Shown piece by piece: positions 24,590 through 34,766 of a stretch of DNA of 64,000 nt (the first letter of the stretch is position 1; each line of letters starts with the position of its first letter). Position numbers and translations under genes: made by a program. The notes beneath the pieces are model-generated. The model was given only the letters and a program-made list of their open reading frames with translations. It was not told where the DNA came from and ran no database searches. Source of the DNA: Hypsibius dujardini. Its lineage: Eukaryota; Tardigrada; Eutardigrada; Parachela; Hypsibiidae. The stretch spans positions 62,001-126,000 of the forward strand of contig LRSR01014122.1 in NCBI GenBank assembly GCA_001579985.1, in the 5' to 3' direction.

Positions 24590-26548
24590 ATGGAGGCTCC
24601 TATGCCTTGGCAAGGGAAAATTTTTCTTAAAGGCATCTTTATTTTTGTACTACTTGAAAATGCGTATGTCTCATCCGAACCTCAAGGTTCTTTCCGGAGT
24701 CGGAGGCAAGCTCCACGACCGCCGGTTACTGAGGCCATTCTTGAACCGGAAGGACGATTGTTGGATCCCGCCTTTTTGTCTATGATGTTTTCTGCGGCCG
24801 GAATTGGCGGAGGACCAACTGGGATGAACAGCGGGCAAGTCGTCTGGGCTAAGCGATCTATTTGCCAGTCTGTCAGTCTGTTTATCAGGCTGTCAATGCC
24901 TGCCTGCTTGCCTGTCTGTTTATTTGATGTCTGCCTGTTTGTCAGGTTGAACTTTATAAGTAATTTTTTCAGGTTCTCATCAATATGCTCATATCCCTAC
25001 CTCTATTACTATTATCAGTACTGTAAGTTTACGCCCTCTTCCGCGACTTCTGGTTAATAGTTTCTGAACTATTAAAACGCATTTGCATGATTTTTTGGGG
25101 AATATTTAGGTATGGGAATGGGTGGGGCAGGCACTGGCATGCCGGACTTGTTCCCTTACGTTGGTATGGGCGGTGCTGGAGGCCCCAACAACTCCCCCGG
25201 TTTCAGTGGCGGCAACTACCCGATGTTCAGTCCGGCTACCAACGGCGTTGATATCGGAGGTCCCAATCACCCCGGCTTTGGCCCCAACAGCTTCAATAGC
25301 CCGTCATATAACGGGCAATTTATGAACCCTTACGCTTGGGCCAGCAGTGGTGTTCCCGATGCGTCAGCCGGAGGCAATCCCTCTGGTCTTTTACCCTTCA
25401 ACCAGGAGAACTCTCCGATGGTGCCAGGGCAGGCAATCAACCCACAGGTGGGCGGGAACCCGGGCAGCCAGTCCCCAGTGATTCCGGTGCCGAACAGTCC
25501 GCCTTTTCAGCGGAGTGGTTTCGGTCAGCGCGGTTCACCTATGACCATTGACAATCCGGTGATGGGGTTCATTCCGCCGGAGTACTTAAGACGGAATGCG
25601 TTATACCCACCGCCGGGTTTTCATGTCTTCCCAATGTTACCACCACCGGGTTTGCCGACGATATTCTATGCAAAGATGTTTGGTCCGCTTGTCGAAGAAC
25701 GGCCCCTGGTCAACAACACAGGAGTGCCCGCTCAAACGGATTTAAACGGTGATTCTTCTAGATAGTTCGCTCGTCCACAAAACTCTTTCGGTCCGTCCGT
25801 CTGTCTGTCCGTCTGTCCGTCTGCCTGTCTCTCTGTCTCCCTGTCTCTCTGTCTCTCTGTTTCTCTGTTTGTCTGTGTCTGTCTGATTGCCTTCTCGTAG
25901 TAAACGAGTATATTCTTAATACTCGCTTAATCCCAATCTGCAGTGATTTCTTCGTCTCCTTTTCGTTTGTAGCGGGCTCGGAGAGCGGCTATGTACCACC
26001 GATTTACCTCAATCCGCAGTCGTTTCTCGAGAAGCGGAGAATGCACAAGATTTTGTCAAAGTTAACCGGAAAAAGTGCCTCCATCCAAACAGTGAAGGAC
26101 TTTGAGAAGTACATAACGTTCGCAATGGAAGTTCTTGGCGGCGCTGTTCCAACTGGTGAACAGCCGCCCTCGAATCAATCGAAACCGATCGAGGACATAG
26201 CCCAGGTGAAACAAGATCAGCAGTTGATTTTCGAAGCCGTATTTAACAGCAGTTCGACAGATCAACCAAAATGCGTTGAGAAGTACTTCTGCGCAGTCAC
26301 TGCGAGCCTAACTGCGGGGAATAGGACTCTTGCCCTGGAAGTCCTTCAAGTAATAAGGTACATCCTAAAATGGGTGCCATATCGTGTCTGATTTTACATT
26401 TCTCATGCCAACTTTCATTGGTAGGCCGGTTGCCGCTCGACTTCTAGATGCAAAGATACCGGGTGCGGAATGGGATATGATCGCCGGGATGGATTTAGGC
26501 AGACAAAGCAGTGACCTATGCAAGCAGGTCAACTGCCGAAACGCATAA
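24590..26548 (+). CDS. Unrecognised secreted Gly/Pro-rich protein with a four-cysteine C-terminal domain
   Basis: Proposed exons 24590-24834, 24973-25022, 25110-25748, 25973-26357 and 26425-26548 give 480 codons plus stop. The start ATG at 24590 opens a signal peptide (hydrophobic FLKGIFIFVLLENAYVSS), followed by a basic R-S-R-R site at residues 36-39 that could be a furin site. The middle is rich in Gly, Pro, Asn and Ser, with Tyr-rich YPYLYYYYQY in the small second exon and repeats such as GMGGAG and PPGF. The C-terminal ~160 residues look folded and hold CVEKYFC and CKQVNC, four cysteines that could form two disulfides. The first intron works only with a GC donor (see findings). No family recognised. 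It could be an extracellular matrix, cuticle or silk-like protein, but that is a guess from composition. Confidence 0.65.
24855..24960. repeat. TCTG-type array in intron of the secreted-protein gene
   Basis: Degenerate TCTG, CAGT and CCTG units inside the intron 24835-24972. Confidence 0.6.
25792..25895. repeat. TCTG/TCTC array in intron of the secreted-protein gene
   Basis: Units of GTCCGTCTGTC and CTGTCTCTCTG type inside the intron 25749-25972. Confidence 0.75.
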
Positions 26549-26666
26549 CGTCTGTGTCGGTTTTGATACTTAAGCTAAGCAAGCGCACGGTGCGAGTTCC
26601 TTTCTGTTTGTTTATATGTATGTACTTTGGGACAGTTTTCAAACATTGGAAGTTTTCTAAAAATAA

Positions 26667-26942
26667 TCAGAGGCTATCTTTGGTCAGGTCAGCCAGATAG
26701 TCTTCTTCCTCTTCCTCAAAGTCCTCCTCCTCACTCGGAGCACTCTCCATTGGAACTGCAGCAATGATCGGCGTGTTCTTGATCACGCCGGTTAAGTGGG
26801 TGTTGATTCGCTCCTTAAGGTCCATCAGAGCTGCGCCGAGTGAAGTGAGGTCGTCTTGAGGGCTGACAGGAATGGATACGCGTAAATCACTGGCATCTCC
26901 GCCGGCTTGAACAAAGTCCGCGGTCACCGCTTTAGCTTTCAT
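26667..26942 (-). CDS. Possible GON7-like subunit of the KEOPS tRNA-modifying complex
   Basis: A single-exon frame of 91 codons plus stop. The ATG at 26942 is followed by KAKAVTADFVQAGG, then DLRVSIPVSPQDD, LGAALMDLKERINTHLTGVI and an acidic tail EEEDFEEEEEDY. Animal GON7 has the same order: an LRVS strand, a helix with a ...L..M...V..LF.PLV pattern, and an Asp/Glu-rich disordered tail in about 100 residues. GON7 caps the KEOPS complex that makes t6A in tRNA. The similarity rests on a short motif and overall plan, so it is a suggestion. It ends 118 bases from the stop codon of the convergent secreted-protein gene. If not GON7, it is an unknown small acidic protein. Confidence 0.5.
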   Translation of the reverse strand: MKAKAVTADFVQAGGDASDLRVSIPVSPQDDLTSLGAALMDLKERINTHLTGVIKNTPIIAAVPMESAPSEEEDFEEEEEDYLADLTKDSL

Positions 26943-27162
26943 TGTGATTAAATTATCTGAACAGCAACAACAACAAAACTAGTGAGCTCATGACAGATGC
27001 CTCAAGTCCAATATGTATTGATAGTACGAGGAAAACTCGTCGGCGTGTTTAGGCTCTCAATCAAGCAATCAAGCGCACAAATCAAGAAGTTAGATCAGCC
27101 CCAAGATGGGCTCGAGTGTCTAGACAAGTTCTCGCAATTCAAGAACGGAATACATACCAAAA

Positions 27163-27951
27163 CTAATCGTCACCGGGTATGTCCGTGTAGGAATATCCGG
27201 GGTAGCCTTTGTGTACGTAGTAGGCGATTCGGGAATAGTGAAAGCCCGGGATGAAGCAGATCAATCCCAGCGTCAACACAGGCCACGTCCGATCCGCGTA
27301 CTAGAAACCAACCAAAAATCACACAACACACCTCCACACGTCTTCCTATGGCATAAAATTGATAGAACAGCTGCTTAAACATTACTTAATGTGAAAAGAG
27401 TTGGCGCAGCTGCTTTTCACTGGATTTCTAGGCATTGATTGATCTCTCTGTCGTCACAGAGATGTTACGATTGCTTGTTTAACTGAACTGTAACCTTGAA
27501 AGGTGGTATGACGACTGATCGATTGATTGACAATTGTTCAAATCATTTCTTACTTAAACGGCATTCCGCATCCTTGACATTGATTTTCAACAGGGAAAGA
27601 ATGTCCAAATTAGGCGAAATCGCATCTCCCCTTACCGCAACGTCAAAGTAACCCGCCAGAAGGAGCGATCCGATGACGGTGAGGACAGTTCCAACGACGA
27701 ATAAAAGTACCGCTCGGATTATGGACGCGATCGGCGGGGTGCAAACGTCGTAGAATTGGCTTGTGTACTGCCCAAAAAAACTGCGTAACCATCATTATTT
27801 ATTAGGCAGAGAGAGAAAATAACCATACCTGGCCTTCGGTGAATTCGTCGCTGGACTTGGAGCGCTGCGCCTTGACAGGAACGTCTCGTTTGCGCAGCGA
27901 CTCAAACCGGGGATCTTCTGGCACAAGGAATTCGCTATCTTTCTCGTACAT
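27163..27951 (-). CDS. Tmem230: TMEM230 two-pass membrane protein of secretory/synaptic vesicles
   Basis: TMEM230 is a small vesicle-trafficking protein with two membrane helices. Exons on the minus strand 27829-27951, 27636-27767 and 27163-27300 give 130 codons plus stop, close to the 120 residues of human TMEM230. The N-terminal part (start [16 protein letters not shown]) is cytosolic. The first helix is [22 protein letters not shown], where [10 protein letters not shown] matches the family IGSLLLSGY. The second contains [16 protein letters not shown], and the protein ends with [19 protein letters not shown], almost the family C-terminus. Firm call. Its start codon lies 350 bases from that of FAM161 on the other strand. 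Confidence 0.95.
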
Positions 27952-28301
27952 AATAATTCAGCAACCGAGCAATGGCGACATTATTTTGAAATGGGAACGA
28001 AAAAGGGGCTCCAAAAAAAGTGGGAGTGAAAACCACAACAAACCCCTATCCCAGTAAGCGTAGGACTACAAAATCTGATGTGGTCGGCAGACCAAATATG
28101 CTCACATGCATTTCTTTTGCCTACTCAATCTGGGTCATAGCGCCAGAAACATCGATCAATTTTTGCGTTTTATTATTTGTTGTGGTTTTTCTAAAATTTT
28201 AACATTCAAACCTCCCGGAATTTTGAGCCTTGCAAACAACTTTTTATCTGGAAAATTTGCGGCGATTTTTACTACCGAGTACTGCGCCGTGGCATTGGGG
28301 A
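27952..28301. promoter_or_regulatory. Divergent promoter region of TMEM230 and FAM161
   Basis: Only 350 bases separate the two start codons. It must hold both 5' UTRs and core promoters unless a longer non-coding first exon exists. I see no TATA box with good spacing. Confidence 0.55.
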
Positions 28302-31300
28302 ATGGGAGAGCGAAATCACTCAAAGCCGTCGCACCATTTGGCGTCCCTTAATCAGCGCCATTCTTCCCTTCGACTACCTCCACGGCATAATCTCCTGAGG
28401 CCGCTGAGCCTGGTAGAGGAGGACCCCGACTCCGGGCGAGATTTCAACGTATCGAACAGCGCAGCGGAGGTGAATAGTGATATTCCATTGAGAACAACTC
28501 AGAAAGCTGAGGAGTCATTGAGAAAGCCTTTCCAGCCAAGTTCCTCCACCAGCCAACGTCCGACGTCCGGGGAACAACGCCTCCGAGCCGCGCAGTCGGC
28601 TTACGACGACATTATGCGGTCGTTATCAACTCAATGGAGTGCGAACGAGCGGTCGGAGTTGCCGGAGAAGCGGAGTGTGGAGCCGCCGGGACCTCGCAGG
28701 AAGATACGGCAAGACGTTCTCGTTGGGAGTCGCTTAAAAAACAGCACTTCCGGTGTGAAGGTCTATGCCGCCGAGCTGGCGGATGAACGAGCAGAGGCGT
28801 TAACGATGCCGCAGGTATTCATCCCGGAGATCCCGTTGGAGAAGATGAAGAAAATGCACAAGTTGACGACAGCCGATTTCACGGAGAAGTCTCGCTCTGA
28901 TTCCAGTGCGCGAGCGGTGCAGTCGTTGAAGAAGGCCATGCGACCGGTGAGACTACAACATCCTTTGTGGATGAATGGTCACTCGTCCGGGGGATTGGCG
29001 ATGGGGAATGTGTCGGTGTCGAAGAACGGTCAGTATGGAATGTTAGTAGATTTGCTCGATTTATGTTCATTGCTGATCCTTTTGATTGATTGGTTGGTTG
29101 GTTACTTTTTGATTTTCATTGCCTCATCTGTTTCGAGTTCTGCTATTATAATGAAGTCATTTTTTGTGTTTTCTTTGTCCTACTTTCAGATCCTGGTGAT
29201 GGTGATGAAATTTCGGACCACGAGCTGACGGACGAGGAAAGTGATGAATTCTTCCGTTCTTCCTCGCGGGAAACGGAAGTGGACCAGAATCAAGACCCGC
29301 GATATTTGATCGACGAATTGTGGAATGGATATGCGCTTAAGTACATCAAGGGATCCGCTGGAACTCCGAAGTGGAGCAAAAATAAAAGCGTCTTCACGCA
29401 GGTCACTCGGTCGGAGTTCTCCGAAGCGGTGGCGTCGGCTCAGCGTACTTGTAAAGTCGAGATGGATAAGCTCCGGGTGAAGCGTATTCCGTCTATGGCT
29501 GCCAAGGATAGAATCGACCTGCCCACGGTTATTGTGCAAAAGCATGGAAAAAGTAGGATGAATGATTCCAGCAAAGGTGCGTGGGCTCTAAATTTTAATA
29601 CACTTTACTCTTCCAAATGGAGCAGTCCACAACCAACTGGTCTCTTTCCGCACAGGTAAGAATGTCACCGGGAAGGCATCCGCCAAGTCAGCTGAATCGC
29701 GTTCCCGATCTCGAACACCGTCTAGAAGGGCCGGTACCAACGGTGCTAAGGGCAAGAAAAGCAAGTCGAATCAGCGAGAAGTGCAACCAGAAGTCTCTCC
29801 AACTTCATCCTCGCGAACTTGGAATATCACCAGTCCTGTTAGTGGTGGAGCACAAGTCGACATGCGTTACCGCAACGAGTCTCGGAATGTGTGTAATCGT
29901 TCTGCTTCAAGCACATCTCGGTCATCACGGAGTCAGTCCCTGTCAAAGACTACCGGAAATGGTCAATCAGTACGGTAAGCTTCCTGATGAAATTTCTTTG
30001 AAATTCCCCCTTTACCAAAGTGGCGGTTTGTCTGAGTAAAGTTTATTTGACAGAAGACAGAATGCGGTTCCACCGGGAAAGCGGCAGGTTCCCATGAAAC
30101 TACGAGGCCGTTCCCTGGAACGCTACAAGGCCGAGCGACTGGAGAAAGAAGTGTCGGACTTTGCTGAGATGCGGAAGCAGTTTCGTGCTCACCCACTTCC
30201 CGCGTGGATAAAAAACAAAAAGTATGACCGTCTTTCTTATTGGCCATGCTGCGGAATAGGTTTTCGTTATAAGTTGTACTCCCCAGATACGACCAGATGG
30301 TGGAGGAAGCTGAGGAGCGAAAGCGGCTGGTGCAGGCCAATGCAGCAGCACTCTTGGAGCAAGTGCAGCCTTTCAATTTCTCGGAAATCCCAGACCGGCA
30401 TACCGATAAGCGAAATCGGCTTTTTGCGGAAGTATCCAGCAAACCAAAACAGTGGCGAAGACGCCGTCCTGTTAGCAACCATCGCGATCATGAAGGACAC
30501 CAGCATGCCGAATTTCCAGCGTTCTCGTACGTCATTCCACAAATAGATTCGTGTTGTAGCTGTCTGTAGCTCTGTACTGTTAAAAATCTGTTAATCCGTT
30601 TCTTAAACGATGATAATCTCTTTTCTCCGAATTACATATCTCTCTCCCCAACATGAATATTATTTTTTTTTAAATTATATTTATTACATGACATGCAACA
30701 CAGTATATTCCAGCGCTCACGTACAATCAGGTTAATTTCTTTCCCGGTAGGTATACGTTGCCGCGGAACTTTTGTAGCAAGCACATCCCACCAGCGCCGT
30801 CCTTCAAGCCGGTGATCAACTCAACCGTTCCCGATTTCGCTCGCCTTCACGCCATTCAAGAGTATCGCCAGGAGGTTTACAAGCAGGAAAGAAGCTGGAC
30901 TACTGTCACGCGACCCTTCACACTCGGGGAGACCGCAGTAATAAGGAATCATCGACCTGACACACAGACTGACGGGAGAAATGGCCGGACGCCATTGAGT
31001 TCGGAAAATTCTTCAGATTCGCAGAAATCGACTAAGCGACGGGCAAAGTCGGTCAATGAAAGCTTCCACCATTTGGTCCGACCGACCCGGGCGTTTTCAC
31101 TCCTTACTGCCCACTCCAAGCACAAGTTCGTGCAAAAATTTTCGGAATCTTGTTTTTGGTTTATTGCTAGTTATATGATGTGTTTTTTTCAGATTAAACG
31201 GAGACACCGCTGACTGGCATCAGCAGAGATCCGCTGAAGAGAAGCTTCGGGCAGAACGACTACGTGAACGCTTGCTGGAGCGAAACAGCGAGCTCAGTGA

Positions 31301-31990
31301 TATGGCTGATATGGTCTCTCACTTTAAACACCAGTAAGTGTCACTCTTTCTTTCAAGATGGGATCACACTATTATTTTTGAAATGAAAATCGTTTTGATA
31401 TGAGAATAGTTTTTTTTTACAACTCCATTATTAAACATTTAAATTGCAATTTTTACTTGCTCGAGGTTCAGCTATTTCACTTGTGTAGCGTATCGATTTG
31501 TTCTCTGGATTTAGAAAAGGACTTTCCGACACCTATGTTACGCGAGTACTTGCTAGCTAAAATTATTTTGGACGGGCAAAATATGAAATTCTAAATGAAA
31601 TTAATTGCCGTCAGATGTTAATTTTAACTACTGATTGAAATATATCTATTGCGCAGACTATATCGTAATCGGGAAGGTTTTTAGGGCGCCATCTTTGGAG
31701 GAAAGAAGTCGAGACTACATGGAGGAAATGGCGGAAGTGAAGCGCCGGTTAAGCGACCGGCCATTTATTTGGGAACGCTCTCAGATTGTAAGCTCATCGA
31801 AAGCGATGCCATGTTTATTTACTCGAGCCAGGTTCGTTCATATGCTGTTTTTTTCTCTTCTGGACAGGAAGACCGAAAGAAGCGGATTGACGCGAGATTC
31901 CAGGAAATCCTCCGTGACAACAACGCCGATGGGATCTTCCAGCGCGCTCTTGATGCCGGAAAGCGCAGCGGTTCTCGACCACGCACTTAA
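28302..31990 (+). CDS. FAM161-like centrosomal/ciliary protein
   Basis: FAM161 proteins bind microtubules at basal bodies and connecting cilia. Exons 28302-29028, 29190-29576, 29656-29974, 30054-30221, 30287-30526, 30751-31125, 31193-31333, 31685-31787 and 31868-31990 sum to 860 codons plus stop. The first ~470 residues are Ser/Arg-rich and disordered. The family domain follows: an FRAHPLPAW motif, then YDQMVEEAEERKRLVQANA and PFNFSE, which match human FAM161A pieces of the form LYDKIMEEKEERR and KPFSF. Later come SFKPVINSTVPDFARLHA, PSLEERSRDYMEEMAE and the closing helix EDRKKRIDARFQEILRDN. The ATG at 28302 is the first in frame; the frame stays open upstream without an ATG. The A or B paralogue cannot be named. 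Confidence 0.78.
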
Positions 31991-32198
31991 TCTTGCCGTC
32001 CTTGTATTCGTTGCTGATTTTATTCTTGATTATGGTGCAGTTACTTCATGTTTCATTTTTTATTTGCGCTTGTACTAAGGAGGATTGGCGTTTAAGAAGG
32101 GTGTCATCTATCGATGACCTTCCTGGATTCCATATTTTCAAGATGCGGCGAGGAAGTGTCGGAAATGGGAGACGCCTAAGGAAGAGCGCTGACAGTAA

Positions 32199-32396
32199 TT
32201 AGTGGGTGGAACCCTGTCTGGTTAAGACGTGATAGAGATACCACGCCTTAGGACTGTAATTAATTAGGTCAAAGACCGTAGGCAGCAACAACACTTTTCC
32301 ACTAATGCTTAATATGTCATTTGTTATTATGGCAGCATTCTTATGCGAATTGCTTTCATCAGCATGGAACACTTTTTTATCAGAAAAGAGGGCCAT
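32199..32396 (-). pseudogene. Possible fragment of a Tc1/mariner-type transposase
   Basis: A 65-residue frame begins MALFSDKKVFHADES and ends near YLYHVLTRQG. Mariner-like transposases carry FSDEKxF around the second catalytic Asp and, after about 50 residues, a P..F...G......Y...L block; the order here is similar. It is short, has no flanking transposase sequence I can see and no terminal inverted repeats found. If real it is a dead scrap of a DNA transposon. It could be chance. Confidence 0.3.
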
Positions 32397-33270
32397 TCAG
32401 GCATGACTATTTCATATCGTTTTTTTCCCAGTATGTAATAAGTATTTAACAATCGTCGTTATGGAGCGTCCGAGCATTAATTATAGAACATGATATAGAT
32501 TATAATTAATATAGATTAATTGATTACAGATTATTATTATTTATTATTTTAAATATTATTTGTGCTACTGACTTAACGAAGTGCAAACAGAAAAAAAGTT
32601 ACCTTAATTAATTATCATTTAAAACAGTTTACTGTTTCCTGTTTACTGCTTGATTTAATTATATTATATTTTGAATTTGACTTTAGTTGCACTATTTAAT
32701 GTAATTGTTCCAGGATTTTCCTTCAATGCAAGAATATACCATACATTTAAATAATGATGTATTATTGAACGATTGAAATTATGATTGCAGATGTTAGATA
32801 GCTGTTCGTTTAAGTGACAGGATCGGAAGGATGGGTACTTAATTTGAGGGGACCGCCAACTAAAAGAATTTTAAATAAGGCCCATCCTGCTCGGGAAGGT
32901 GACGATGACTTTTTCCGATAAAGTGGTGGATGCATGCATTCAGGTCCACCGTATCGCCGCGGCAGTTTTAATTTAGCTGAAGTACACCTGGGCCATATGC
33001 CAGGGATAAAAGTATGAACGCGTTATTGCACATTGGAGAGGGATTCTGTCTGTATGTCTTTCGGCGTCACCAGTCATCACATTTGCTATGCGATTCACAG
33101 TTCGATAATTGATCTCGTCCTGTGTAAAAAATCCATGAACTGAGATATCCGATGTCGGTTGGGCTTTTGGCTTTTATATATAGACAGCAGGACTCCTCAG
33201 CCCATGTCCTAACTATATTGGGAAAGTTTAGTCAAGTTATAAATTTAGACAATGCAGATGAAAATAATTG

Positions 33271-33295
33271 GTCTGTCTGTCTGTCTGTTTGCCCA

Positions 33296-33337
<42 letters not shown>

Positions 33338-33375
33338 GGTCGGTCTGTCTGCTTGTCAATCTGACTATCTGCCTG
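33271..33375. repeat. TCTG array with a pure CCTG run
   Basis: Begins with TCTG units, then about nine to ten perfect CCTG units at about 33296-33334, then TCGG and TCTG variants. Intergenic. Confidence 0.9.
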
Positions 33376-34766
33376 ATTTTTTGCTTATATAATTTTCCGA
33401 CGACTTTAGTTTGTGATTGACAAAACTGCACGGAAAATCCAATAAATAGAATTTGACTGAGTGGATCTGCCGCCTATAATATTCGGTTAATCACATAATT
33501 AACGACATTCAAATGAAGTAGAAATTAAAAGTGGGCCGGCAAAAGCAGCTGCTATTTAGAGAGGTAGGTTCCATTCTAGGTGGTCAGTGGAGGGCGTCCG
33601 GCCAAATTTAAAGTGTGTAACGAGGCAAATTGGAGGCGCGAGCCGCACGAAGCCGAAAGTGTGTTTCACGTCTTTAAAATTGAAGACTCAACAATTAGCA
33701 AAGAGAGAGAAGAGAAAGAGAAAGAGTGAACCTACCCCAAAGGTGCGCTTGAGGGAACACGCGTGTACGATTAGGTTGAATTGGCCGGAAGTCGCGGACT
33801 GCAGCATCATCATCTCCCCGTTTCCAATCGCCACCAATTTCACTCTGCAGTCACCGGTCAGTACCAGCTGCTGGGTTGGTCCATTCTCAGTAGTATCATT
33901 GAAATTTAGTTTTAAATAAAAAAAACGTCTTGAAACGAATCTTCTAACTTTTTAGTCATAACTCTTTATTTTTTTTCTGTATTTCGACTGAATCAATACT
34001 CGACCACGAGGATTATACTTTTTTACATACGTTGTAAATGCATATATATATATGTAGATCTATGTTGGAGAGGCCGGGGTGTGACGGGAGCAGTGGAGCG
34101 AAATAGGAGCAAGAAAAGCTGCGGAAATAATATAATAACAGGGGGACTGCTACTCTACACTATAGCGGTTGTTGGGGATCTGGAGGGAAAGATCGATGAT
34201 TGGTGTATGGGACTGTCAGACAGTCAGCCAGGCAGCTAGTCATCCATCCATCCAGTGGTGGTGCCTTGACGGGACGGATCCCGACGCGCTCGCCGAAGGA
34301 CGACAAAACTGCGGGCCCGTCCGTGTGTATATGCAGAGTGAGGGAAGGGCATGTATTGTACATCCCCTCATTGCTACATATCCCACCACTATACGAAAGA
34401 CAGACATCATGACCTCCTTGCCAATTTCGAGGACATTTTCTCGGCCGCAGTGTATATCTTTTTATTTCCGAGTCCGCGCATGTTAAAATTGCAGCATATA
34501 TATATATTCACATAGACGAGTTGTACATCGGCAACGGAAATTACAGACAGCCAGCCATTTATGATCGGAAATTGCGACAGGTGAAGGCAAATATGCATTT
34601 CTCTTGAAATTTTTCCCCTCAACTTCTATTTCATCATCTGGAGCACTACAAACGCCAAAACTACCGGCTCTGGAAAGTCCCATCACCTCCAAACACAACC
34701 GAACACCATATAGAAGAATATCCCCGTGACCTTTCATCAAGTCAACAATTATATTATATATATACT

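Larger units (their letters stand above)
31991..34766. other. Intergenic region between FAM161 and AHR
   Basis: AT-rich, especially 32440-32760. It holds a possible transposase fragment (32199-32396), a CCTG run (about 33296-33334) and, toward the right end, TATA-like and AT microsatellite stretches (34045-34060, 34495-34508, 34750-34765) in the leader of AHR. A plus-strand AATAAA lies near 33914. No convincing exon. Confidence 0.5.

Noticed and set aside
27839-28057. Plus-strand frame over TMEM230 exon 1
   Set aside because: It is the reverse-strand shadow of the TMEM230 N-terminal exon.
33587-33919. 110-codon frame upstream of AHR followed by AATAAA
   Set aside because: No domain, Lys/Arg-rich low-information start, and no supporting gene structure. 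Possibly part of a non-coding exon.
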